From NCBI GenBank assembly GCA_001695595.3, contig MBPM02000138.1, forward strand, positions 1 through 64,000: a stretch of 64,000 bases of DNA, written 5' to 3'. Below, one piece after another: positions 1-10,640 of this stretch (the stretch's first letter is position 1; every line of letters starts with the position of its first letter). The notes beneath the pieces were generated by a model, which saw nothing but the letters and a program-made list of their open reading frames with translations, did not search any database and was not told the origin of the DNA. Position numbers and translations under genes: made by a program. This DNA comes from Plasmopara viticola (taxonomy: Eukaryota; Oomycota; Peronosporomycetes; Peronosporales; Peronosporaceae).

Positions 1-3000
1 CCGGCCTCAGATACGTCCAGTCCATCTTCTTGGCCATGCAGACACGCGTTTAAGCGTAAATTAGCGAATACTACTCCATTTAAAGCGTCGAGTCTTCCTA
101 CGGCTCAGATACGTCATACCTAGCTTCTTGAGCAAGCACATACGCGTTTCAAGCGTAACTTAGTGAGTTCTGCTCTGTTTGGAGCGCCGATTCTTCCTAC
201 GACCTCAGATACGTCCAGTTCTATCTTGTTGGCCATGCCGATACGCATTTCAAGCGTAAATTAGCGAATACTGCTCCATTTAAAGCGTCAAGTCTTCCTA
301 CGGCCTCGGATACGTCAAATCTAGCTTGCTGAGCAAGCACATACGCGTTCCAACCGTAACTTTGCGAGTTCTGCTCCGTTTGAAGAGCCGATTTTTCATA
401 CGGCTCAGATACGTTCAACCTAGCCTCCAGGACATGCAGACACGCGTTCGAGCGAACTGAGCGTGTTCTGCTCCATTTGAAGCGTCGATTCTTTCTACGG
501 CCTCAGATCCGTCTAATCTAGCTTCCAGGACATGCAGACACGCGTTCCAAGCGTGATAAGGCAAGTTCTTTCACATTTGAATGGCCGATTCTTTCTACAG
601 CCTCAGATACGCCCAATACAGCTTCCTGGACATGCAGCCACGCGTATTCAAATAGAACTTAGCGATTGCTGCTCCAATAGAAGCCCGTGATTCCTTCCTA
701 CGGCTCAGATACGTCAAATCTAGTTTCTTGAGCAAGCACATACGCGTTCCAACCGTAACTTAGCGAGTTATGCTCGTTTAGAGCGCCGATTCTTCCTCCG
801 GCCTCAGATACGTCCAGTCCATCTTCTTGGGCCATGCAGACACGCGTTTCAAGCGTAAATTGGCGAATATCTGCTCCATTTGAAGCGTCGAGGCTTCCTA
901 CGGCTCAGATACGTCATACCTAGCTTCTTGAAGCAAGCACATACGCGTTCAAGCGTTACTTAGTGAGTTCTGCTCCGTTTGGAGCGCCGATTCTTCCTAC
1001 GACCTCAGATACGTCCAGTCTATCTTCTTGGCCATGCAAATACGCATTTCAAGCTAAATGAGCGAGTTGCTGACTGCTGCCATTTAAAGCGTCAAGTCTT
1101 CCTACGGGCCTTCGGATACTTGTCAAATCTAGCTTGCTGAACAAGCACATACGCGTTCCAACCGTAACTTAGCGAGTTCTGCTCCGTTTGGAGCGCCGAT
1201 TCTTCCTACGGCTTCAGATACGTTCAACCTAGCCTCCAGGACATGCAGACACGCGTTCCGAGCGAAACTGAGCGTATTCTTCTCCATTTGAAGCGTCGAT
1301 TCTTTCTACGGCCTCAGATCCGTCAAATCTAGCTTGCTGAACAAGCACATTACGTGTTCCAACCGAAACTTTGCGAATTATTGCTCCGTTTTGAAGCGCC
1401 GATTCTTCCTACGGCCTCAGATACGTCTAGTCCATCTTCTCGGCCATGCAGACACGCATTTCAAGCGTAAATTGGCGAATACTACTCTATTTAAAGCGCC
1501 GAGTCTTCCTCCGGCTCAGATACGTCATACCTAGCTCTTCAGCAAGCACATACGCGTTTCAAGCGTAACTTTAGTGAGTTCTGCTCTGTTTGGAGCGCCG
1601 ATTCTTCCTACGACCTCAGATACGTCCAGTCCATCTTCATGGCCATGCGGACACGCGTTCCAAGCGAAAATTAGCGAATACTGCACCATTTGAAGCGTCG
1701 AGTCTTCCTACGGCCTCCGATATACGTCAAATCTAGCTTGCTGAACAAGCACATACGCGTTCCAACCGAAACTTTGCGAATTATGCTCCGTTTGAAGCGC
1801 CGATTCTTCCTACGGCCTCAGATACGTCTAGTCCATCTTCTTGGCCATGCAGACACGCGTTTCAAGCGTAAAATTGGCGAATACTACTCTTATAAAGCGC
1901 CGAGTCTTCCTCCGGCTCAGATACGCATACCTAGCTTCTTCAGCAACACATACGCGTTTCAAGCGTAACTTAGTGAGTTCTGCTCGTGTTTGGAGCGCCG
2001 ATTCTTCCTACGACCTCAGATACGTCCAGTCCATCTTCATGGCCATGCGGACACGCGTTCCAAGCGAAAATTAGCGAATACTGCACCATTTGAAGCGTCG
2101 AGTCTTCCTACGGCCTCCGATACGTCAAATCTAGCTTGCTGAGCAAGCACATACGCGTTCCAACCGTAACTTAGCGAGTTCTGCTCCGTTTGGAGCGCCG
2201 ATTCTTCCTACGGCCTCAGATACGTTCAACCTAGCCTCCAGGACATGCAGACATGCGTTCCGAGCGAAACTGAGCGATGTGTTCTGCTCCATTCGAAGCG
2301 TCGATTCTTTCTTTGGCCTCCGATACCGTCAAATCTAGCTTGCTGAACAAGACATACGCGTTCCAACCGAACTTTGCGATTTTGCTCCTTTTTGAAGCGC
2401 CGATTCTTCCTACGGCCTCAGATAGTCTAGTCCATCTTCTCGCCATGCACCAGACACGCATTTCAAGCGTAGAATTAGCGAATACTGCTCTCCATTTGAA
2501 GCATCGAGTCTTCTTACGGCCTCGGATACGTCAAATCTAGCTTGCTGAGCAAGCACATACGCGTTCCAACCGGTAACTTAGCGAGTTCTGCTCCGTTTGG
2601 AGCGCCGATTCTTCCTCGGACTCAGATACGTCCAGTTCATCTTCTTGGCCATGCAGACACGCGTTTCAAGCGTAAATTGGCGAATACTACTCTGTTTAAA
2701 GCGCCGAGTCTTCCTCCTCGGCTCAGATACGTCATACCTAGCTTCCTGAGCAAGCACATACGCGTTTCAAGCGTAACTTAGTGAGTTCTGCTCCGTTTGG
2801 AGACGCCGATTCTTCCTACGACCTCAGATACGTCCAGTCTATCTTCTTGGCCATGCAAATACGCATTTCAAGCGTAAATAGCGAGTTGTGCTCCATTTGA
2901 AGCATTCGAGTCTTCTTACGGCCTCCGGATACGTCAAATCTAGCTTGCTGAGCAAGCACATACGCGTTCCAACCGTAACTAGCGAGTTCTGCTCCGTTTC

Positions 3001-6000
3001 GAGCGCCGATTCTTCCTACAGCTCAGATACGTTCATCCTAGCCTCCAGGACATGCAGACATGCGTTCCGGAGCGAAACGGAGCGTGTTCTGCTCCATTTG
3101 AAGCGTCGATTCTTTCTACGGCCTCCGATACGTCAAATATAGCTTGCTGAACAAGCACATACGCGTTCCAACCGAAACTTTGCGAATTTTGCTCCGTTTG
3201 AAGCGCCGATTCTTTCCTACGGCCTCAGATACGTCTAGTCCATCTTCTGGCCATGCAGACACGCATTTCAAGCGTAATTGGCTAATACTGCTCCATTTGA
3301 AGCATCCGAGTCTTTCTTACGCCTCGGATACGTCAAATCTAGCTTGCTGAGCAAGCACATACGCGCTCCAACCGTAACTTAGCGACTTCTGCTCCGTTTG
3401 GAGCGCCGACTCTTCCTACGACCTTAGATACGTCCAGTCATCTTTCATGGCATGCAGACACGCGTTTCAAGCGAAAATTAGCGAATACTGCACCATTTGA
3501 AGCGTCGAGTCTTCCTACGGCCTCCGATACGTCAAATCTAGCTTGCTGAGCAAGCACATACGCGTTCCAACCGTAACTTAGCGAGTTCTGCTCCGTTTCG
3601 AGCGCCGATTCTTCCTACAGCCTCAGATACGTTCATCCTAGCCTCCAGGACATGCAGACATACGTTCCGAGCTAAACGGAGCGTGTCTGCTCCATTTGAA
3701 GCGATCGATTCTTTCTACGGCCTCGATACGTCAAATATAGCTTGCTGAACAAGCACATACGCGTTCCAACCGAAACTTGCGAATTTTGCTCCGTTTGAAG
3801 CGCCGATTCTTCTACGGCCTCAGATACGTCTAGTCCATCTTCTAGGCCATGCAGACACGCATTTCAGCGTAATTGGCGAATACTGCTCCATTTGAAGCAT
3901 CGAGTCTTTCTTACGGCCTCGATACGTCAAATCTAGCTTGCTGAGCAAGCACATACGCGTTTCAACCGTAACTCAGCAATTCTGCTCCGTTTGGAGCCGA
4001 TTCTTCCTACGGACTCAGATACGTCAGTTCATCTTCTTGGCCATGCAGACACGCGTTTCAAGCGTAAATTGGCGAATACTACTCTATTTAAAGCGCCGAG
4101 TCTTCCTCCGGCTCAGATACGTCATACCTAGCTTCTTCAGCAAGCACATACGCGTTTCAAGCGTAACTTAGTGAATTCTGCTCCGTTTGGAGCGCCAATT
4201 CTTCCTACGACCTCAGATACGTCCAGTCCATCTTCATGCCATGCGGACACGCGTTCCAGCGAAAATTAGCGAATACTGCACCATTGAAGCGTCGAGTCTT
4301 CCTTCGGCCTCCGATACGTCAAATCTAGCTTGCTGAGCAAGCACATACGCGTTCCAACCGTAACTTAGCGAGTTCTGCTCCGTTTGGAGCGCCGATTCTT
4401 CCTACGGCCTCAGATACGTCAACCTAGCCTCCAGGACATGCAGACATGCGTTCGAGCGAAACTGAGCGTGTTCTGCTCCATTCGAAGCGTCGATTCTTTC
4501 TTTGGCCTCCGATACGTCAAATCTAGCTTGCTGAACAAGCACATACGCGTTTTCAACCGTTAACTTTGCGAATTTTGCTCCGTTGAAGCGCCGATTCTTC
4601 CTACGGCCTCAGATACGTCTAGTCCATCTTCTCGGCCATGCAGACACGCATTTCAAGCGTAATTGGCGAATACTGCTCCATTTGAAGCATCGAGTCTTCT
4701 TACGGCCTCGGATACGTCAATCTAGCTTGCTGAGCAAGCACATACGCGTTCCAACCGTAACTTAGCGAGTTCTGCTCCGTTTGGAGCGCCGATTCTTCCT
4801 CCGGACTCAGATACGTCCAGTCCATCTTCTTGGCCATGCAGACACGCGTTTCAAGCGTAAATTGGCGAATTACGTCTCCATTTAAAGCGCCGAGTCTTCC
4901 TCCGGCTCAGATACGTCATACCTAGCTCTTGAGCAAGCCATACGCGTTTCCAAGCGTAACTTAGTAGCAGTCTGCTCGTTGGAGCGCCGATTCTTCCTAC
5001 GACCTCAGATACGTCCAGTCTATCTTCTTGGCCATGCAAATACGCATTTTAAGCGTAAATGAGCAAGTTGTGCTCCATTTAAAGCGTCAAGTCTTCCTAC
5101 GGCCTCGGATACGTCAAATCTAGCTTGCTGAACAAGCACATACGCGTTCCAACCGTAACTTAGCGAGTTCTGCTCCGTTTGGAGCGCCGACTCTTCCTAC
5201 GACCTTAGATACGTCCAGTCCATCTTCTTGGCCATGCGAACACCCGTTTAAGCGTAAATTAGCGAATACTGCACCATTTGAAGCGTCGAGTCTTCCTACG
5301 GCCTCGGATACGTCAAATCTAGCTTGCTGAGCAAGCACATACGCGTTCCAACCGTAACTTAGCGAGTTCTGCTCCGTTTGGAGCGCCGATTCTCCTTCGG
5401 CCTCAGAACGTTCAAACCTAGCCTCCAGGACATGCAGACACGCGGTTCCGAGCGAAACTGAGCGTGTTCTGCTCCATTTGAAGCATCGAGTTTTCTTACG
5501 GCCTCGGATACGTCAAATCTAGCTTGCTGAGCAAGCACATACGCGTTCCAACCGTAACTTTGCAGTTCTGCTCCGTTTGAGCGCCGATTTTTCCTACGGC
5601 CTCAGATACGTCCAGTCCATCTTCTTGGCCATGCAGACACGCGTTTCAAGCGTAAATTGGCGAATACTGCTCCATTTAAAGCGTCGAGTCTTCTACGGCC
5701 TCGATACGTTCAAATCTAGCTTGTGAGCAAGCACATACGCGCTCGAACCATAACTTAGCGAGTACTGCTCCGTTTGGAGCGCCGATTCTTCCTCCGACCT
5801 TAGATACGTCCAGTCCATCTTCTTTGCCATGCAGTCACGCGTTCCAAGCGTGATTAAGCAAGTTCTTTCACATTTGAATGGCCGATTCTTTCTACAGCCT
5901 CAGATACGCCCAATACAGGCTTCCTGGACATGCAAAGCCACGCGGTTCAAGTAGAACTTAGCGATTGCTGATCCAATAGAAGCGCCGATTCTTCCTACGG

Positions 6001-7320
6001 CCTCGGATACGTCAAATCGAGCTTGCTGAGCAAGCACATACGCGTTCCAACTGTAAAACTTAGCGAGTTCTGCTCCGTTTGGAGCGCCGATTCTTCCTAC
6101 GGCCTCAGATACGTTCAACCTAGCCTCCAGGACATGCAGACATGCGTTCGAGCGAAACTAGCTGTTCTGCTCCATTGAAGGTAGCGTCGATTCTTTCTTT
6201 GGCCTCCGATACGTCAAATCTAGCTTGCTGAACAAGCACATACGCGTTCCAACCGAAACTTTGCGAATTTGCTCCGTTTGAAGCGCCGATTCTTTTCCTA
6301 CGGCCTCAGATACGTCTAGTCCATCTTCTCGGCCATGCAGACACCGTTTCAAGCGTAGATTAGCGAATACTGCTCCATTTGAAGCATCGAGTCTTCTTAC
6401 GGCCTCGGATACGTCAAATCTAGCTTGCTGAGCAAGCACATACGCGTTCCAACTGTAACTTAGCGCGGTTCTGTCCGTTTTGGAGCGCCGATTCTTCCTA
6501 CGGCCTCAGATACGTTCAAACCTAGCCTCCAGGACATGCAGACACGCGTTCGAGCGAAACTGAGCGTGTGTTCTGCTCCATTTGAAGCGTCGATTCTTTC
6601 TACGGCCTCCGATACGTCAAATCTAGCTTGCTGAACAAGCACATACGTGTTCCAACCGAACTTTGCGAATTATGCTCCGTTTGAAGCGCCGATTCTTCTT
6701 TCGGCCTCAGATACGTCTAGTCCATCTTCTCGGCCATGCAGACACGCGTTTCAAGCGTAGATAAGCGAATACTGCTCCATTTGAAGCATCGCGTCTTCTT
6801 ACGGCCCTCGGATACGTCAAATCTAGCTTGCTGCTGAGCACACATACGCGTTCCAACTGTAACTTAGCGTTCCAACTTAACTTAGCGAGTTCTGCTCCGT
6901 TTGGAGCGCCGATTCTTCCTACGGCCTCAGATACGTTCAACCTAGCCTCCAGGACATGCAGACACGCGTTCCGAGCGAAACTGAGCGTGTTCTGCTCCAT
7001 TTGAAGCGTCGATTCTTTCTACGGCCTCGATCGTCAAATCTAGCTTCCAGGACTGCAGACACGCGTTCCAAGCGTGATTAGCAAGTTCTTTCACATTTGA
7101 AGCGCCGATTCTTCTACAGCCTCAGATACGCCCAATCAGCTTCCTGGACATGCAGCCACGCGGTTCAAGTAGAACTGCATTTGCTGATCCAATAGAAGCG
7201 CCGATTCTTCCTACGGCTCAGATACGTCAAATCTAGCTTGCTGAGCAAGCACATACGCGTTCCAACTGTAACTTAGCGAGTTCTGCTCCGTTTGGAGCGC
7301 CGATTCTTCCTACGCCTCAG
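1..7320 (+). repeat. Indel-rich A/B satellite segment (left end)
   Basis: This segment holds alternating B monomers (TCAAATCTAGCTTGCTGA start) and A monomers (TCCAGTCCATCTTCTTGGCC start), with C, D and E monomers near 420-720, 5,410-5,990 and 7,040-7,210. Its subfamilies match those at 7.3-17 kb. It differs in carrying many private one- to three-base insertions and losses, for example near 565-690, 1,060-1,125, 4,870-4,985, 6,540-6,560 and 7,020-7,190. Substitution divergence looks no higher than in the clean blocks to the right. That pattern fits residual long-read sequencing error near a contig end better than biological decay, but the sequence alone cannot settle this. No gene is visible. 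Confidence 0.85.
6850..6886 (+). repeat. Local 19-bp duplication inside one B monomer
   Basis: Within one B monomer the stretch beginning GTTCCAACTGTAACTTAGC is immediately followed by a near copy, GTTCCAACTTAACTTAGC. This lengthens the monomer by about 19 bp. It lies in the indel-rich left segment, so either replication slippage or an assembly artefact could explain it. Confidence 0.6.
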
Positions 7321-8152
7321 ATACGTTCAACCTAGCCTCCAGGACATGCAGACATGCGTTCCGAGCGAAACTGAGCGTGTTCTGCTCCATTTGAAGCGTC
7401 GATTCTTTCTTTGGCCTCCGATACGTCAAATCTAGCTTGCTGAACAAGCACATACGCGTTCCAACCGAAACTTTGCGAATTATGCTCCGTTTGAAGCGCC
7501 GATTCTTCCTACGGCCTCAGATACGTCTAGTCCATCTTCTCGGCCATGCAGACACGCGTTTCAAGCGTAGATTAGCGAATACTGCTCCATTTGAAGCATC
7601 GAGTCTTCCTACGGCCTCGGATACGTCAAATCTAGCTTGCTGAGCAAGCACATACGCGTTCCAACCGTAACTTAGCGAGTTCTGCTCCGTTTGGAGCGCC
7701 GATTCTTCCTACGGCCTCAGATACGTTCAACTTAGCCTCCAGGACATGCAGACACGCGTTCCGAGCGAAACTGAGCGTGTTCTGCTCCATTTGAAGCGTC
7801 GATTCTTTTTACGGCCTCAGATCCGTCAAATCTATCTTCCAGGACATGCAGACACGCGTTCCAAGCGTGATTGAGCAAGTTCTTTCACATTTGAAGCGCC
7901 GATTCTTTCTACAGCCTCAGATACGCCCAAAAGAGCTTCCTGGACATGCAGCCACGCATTTTAAGTAGAACTTAGCGATTGCTGCTCCAATAGAAGCGCC
8001 GATTCTTCCTACGGCTCAGATACGTCAAATCTTGCTCGCTGAGCAAGCTCATACGCGTTCCAACCGTAGCTTAGCGAGTTCTGCTCCGTTTCGAGCGCCG
8101 ATTCTTCCTCCGGCCTCAGATACGTCCAGTCCATCTTCTTGGCCATGCAGAC

Positions 8153-8169
8153 ACGCGTTTCAAGCGAAA
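8153..8169 (-). promoter_or_regulatory. Candidate CENP-B-box-like element (weak)
   Basis: On the minus strand this 17-mer reads TTTCGCTTGAAACGCGT. Against the mammalian CENP-B box core (nTTCGnnnnAnnCGGGn) it matches 8 of 9 defined positions; the miss is CGCG for CGGG. The same 8/9 form is at 3,460-3,476, while the common monomer versions match 7 of 9. A 7/9 match is expected by chance in a good fraction of unrelated 100-bp repeats, so only the 8/9 form is notable. The element overlaps the conserved MluI core. Function is inference. Confidence 0.25.
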
Positions 8170-8512
8170 ATTAGCGAATACTGCACTATTTGAAGCGTCG
8201 AGTCTTCCTACGGCTCAGATACGTCAAATCTAGCTTGATGAACAAGCACATACGCGTTCCAACCTTAACTTAGCGAGTTCTGCTCCGTTTGAAGCGCCGA
8301 TTTTTCCTACGGCCTCAGCTACGTCCAGTCCATCTTCTTGGCCATGCAGACACGCGTTTAAGCGTAAATTAGCGAATACGTCTCCATTTAAAGCGTCGAG
8401 TCTTCCTACGGCCTCGGATACGTCAAATCTAGCTTGCTGAGCAAGCACATACGCGGTCCAACCGTAACTTAGCGAGTTCTGCTCCGTTTGGAGCGCCGAT
8501 TCTTCCTACGGC

Positions 8513-8811
8513 CTCAGATACGTTCAACCTAGCCTCCAGGACATGCAGACACGCGTTCCGAGCGAAACTGAGCGTGTTCTGCTCCATTTGAAGTGTCGAT
8601 TCTTTCTACGGCCTCAGATCCGTCTAATCTAGCTTCCAGGACATGCAGACACGCGTTCCAAGCGTGATTGAGCAAGTTCTTTCACATTTGAAGCGCCGAT
8701 TCTTTCTACAACCTCAGATACGCCCAATACAGCTTCCTGGACATGCAGCCACGCGTTTCAAGTAGAACTTAGCGATTGCTGCTCCAATAGAAGCGCCGAT
8801 TCTTTCTACGG
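8513..8811 (+). repeat. C-D-E trimer module (representative copy)
   Basis: There are three consecutive monomers. C (8,513-8,612) has TTCAACCTAGCCTCCAGGAC and CGTTCCGAGCGAAACTGAGC. D (8,613-8,712) starts CTCAGATCCGTCTAATC and has AGTTCTTTCACATTTGAAG. E (8,713-8,811, 99 bp) has CGCCCAATACAGCTTCCTGG, CATGCAGCCACGCG, AAGTAGAACTTAGCGATTGC and CTCCAATAGAAGC. The ordered trimer recurs near 420, 7,720, 17,094, 18,640, 20,460, 23,160, 23,860, 24,660 and 25,360, so it behaves as one unit. D monomers are last seen near 25.5 kb, whereas C- and E-like monomers continue to 64 kb. Confidence 0.85.
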
Positions 8812-9609
8812 CTCAGATACGTCAAATCTAGTTTCTTGAGCAAGCACATACGCGTTCCAACCGTAACTTAGCGAGTTCTGCTTCGTTTAGAGCGCCGATT
8901 CTTCCTCCGGCCTCAGATACGTCCAGTCCATCTTCTTGGCCATGCAGACACGCGTTTCAAGCGTAAATTAGCAAATACTGCTCCATTTGAAGCGTCGAGG
9001 CTTCCTACGGCTCAGATACGTCATACCTAGCTTCTTGAGCAAGCACATACGCGTTTCAAGCGTTACTTAGTGAGTTCTGCTCCGTTTGGAGCGCCGATTC
9101 TTCCTACGACCTCAGATACGTCCAGTCTATCTTCTTGGCCATGCAAATACGCATTCAAGCGTAAATGAGCGAGTTGTGCTCCATTTAAAGCGTCAAGTCT
9201 TCCTACGGCCTCGGATACGTCAAATCTAGCTTGCTGAACAAGCACATACGCGTTCCAACCGTAACTTAGCGAGTTCTGCTCCGTTTGGAGCGCCGACTCT
9301 TCCTACGACCTTAGATACGTCCAGTCCATCTTCATGGCCATGCGGACACGCGTTCCAAGCGAAAATTAGCGAATACTGCACCATTTGAAGCGTCGAGTCT
9401 TCTTACGGCCTCCGATACGTCAAATCTAGCTTGCTGAGCAAGCACATACGCGTTCCAACCGTAACTTAGCGAGTTCTGCTCCGTTTGGAGCGCCGATTCT
9501 TCCTACGGCCTCAGATACGTTCAACCTAGCCTCCAGGACATGCAGACATGCGTTCCGAGCGAAACTGAGCGTGTTCTGCTCCATTTGAAGCGTCGATTCT
9601 TTCTTTGGC

Positions 9610-10405
9610 CTCCGATACGTCAAATCTAGCTTGCTGAACAAGCACATACGCGTTCCAACCGTAACTTTGCGAATTTTGCTCCGTTTGAAGCGCCGATTCT
9701 TCCTACGGCCTCAGATACGTCTAGTCCATCTTCTCGGCCATGCAGACACGCATTTCAAGCGTAATTGGCGAATACTGCTCCATTTGAAGCATCGAGTCTT
9801 CTTACGGCCTCGGATACGTCAAATCTAGCTTGCTGAGCAAGCACATACGCGTTTCAACCGTAACTTAGCGAGTTCTGCTGCGTTTGGAGCCGATTCTTCC
9901 TCCGGACTCAGATACGTCCAGTTCATCTTCTTGGCCATGCAGACACGCGTTTCAAGCGTAAATTGGCGAATACTACTCTATTTAAAGCGCCGAGTCTTCC
10001 TCCGGCTCAGATACGTCATACCTAGCTTCTTCAGCAAGCACATACGCGTTTCAAGCGTAACTTAGTGAGTTCTGCTCCGTTTGGAGCGCCGATTCTTCCT
10101 ACGACCTCAGATACGTCCAGTCTATCTTCTTGGCCATGCAAATACGCATTTGAAGCGTAAATGAGCAAGTTGTGCTCCATTTAAAGCGTCAAGTCTTCCT
10201 ACGGCCTCGGATACGTCAAATCTAGCTTGCTGAACAAGCACATACGCGTTCCAACCGTAACTTAGCGAGTTCTGCTCCGTTTGGAGCGCCGACTCTTCCT
10301 ACGACCTTAGATACGTCCAGTCCATCTTCATGGCCATGCGGACACGCGTTCCAAGCGAAAATTAGCGAATACTGCACCATTTGAAGCGTCGAGTCTTCCT
10401 ACGGC
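9610..10405 (+). repeat. Reference octamer HOR unit (b1-a1-b2-a2-b3-a3-b4-a4)
   Basis: Monomer bounds are b1 9,610-9,709, a1 9,710-9,808, b2 9,809-9,906, a2 9,907-10,005, b3 10,006-10,105, a3 10,106-10,205, b4 10,206-10,305 and a4 10,306-10,405. Each position has its own diagnostic bases: a1 TCTAGTCC with CTCGGCC, b2 ending in TTCCTCCGG, a2 CTACTCTATTTAAAGCG, b3 CGTCATACCTAGC, a3 CCATGCAAATACGCATT, b4 GACTCTTCCTACGACC and a4 CATGCGGACACGCG. The b2 monomer of this copy lacks three bases before CCGATTC. Confidence 0.88.
9828..9842. repeat. 15-bp palindrome in B monomers (representative)
   Basis: GCTTGCTGAGCAAGC reads as two perfect 7-bp inverted arms around one central base. It is present in most B monomers of the first 26 kb that have the GAGCAAGC form. 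It is weakened where the variant is GAACAAGC, and reduced to shorter arms (GCTTCCTGAGCAAGC) in right-hand subfamilies. It could extrude a very short hairpin or bind a dimeric protein; neither is shown by sequence alone. Confidence 0.7.
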
Positions 10406-10616
10406 CTCCGATACGTCAAATCTAGCTTGCTGAACAAGCACATACGCGTTCCAACCGTAACTTTGCGAATTTTGCTCCGTTTGAAGCGCCGATTCTTCCT
10501 ACGGCCTCAGATACGTCTAGTCCATCTTCTCGGCCATGCAGACACGCATTTCAAGCGTAATTGGCGAATACTGCTCCATTTGAAGCATCGAGTCTTCTTA
10601 CGGCCTCGGATACGTC

Positions 10617-10640
10617 AAATCTTGCTGAGCTACGCGTGCT
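10617..10640 (+). repeat. Micro-rearrangement: duplicated TGCTGAGC in a B monomer
   Basis: In the second octamer copy the expected TCTAGCTTGCTGAGCAAGC is replaced by a form in which TGCTGAGC appears twice, separated by TACGCG. This accounts for most of the extra length of that unit (805 instead of about 797 bp). The duplicated bases are one half of the B-monomer palindrome, so a hairpin-linked replication slip is a plausible cause. Confidence 0.7.

Larger units (their letters stand above)
7321..9609 (+). repeat. A/B satellite with interspersed C-D-E modules
   Basis: From about 7.3 kb the monomer spacing becomes regular (99-100 bp) and private indels become rare. B and A monomers alternate. 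Two C-D-E trimers (about 7,720-8,015 and 8,513-8,811) each stand where a single A monomer would be expected, so B plus C-D-E makes four units and the even register is kept. The monomer run from 7,437 to 7,640 is nearly the same as that at 15,817-16,020, about 84 monomers away, which ties this block to the octamer array on its right. No gene is visible. Confidence 0.85.
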
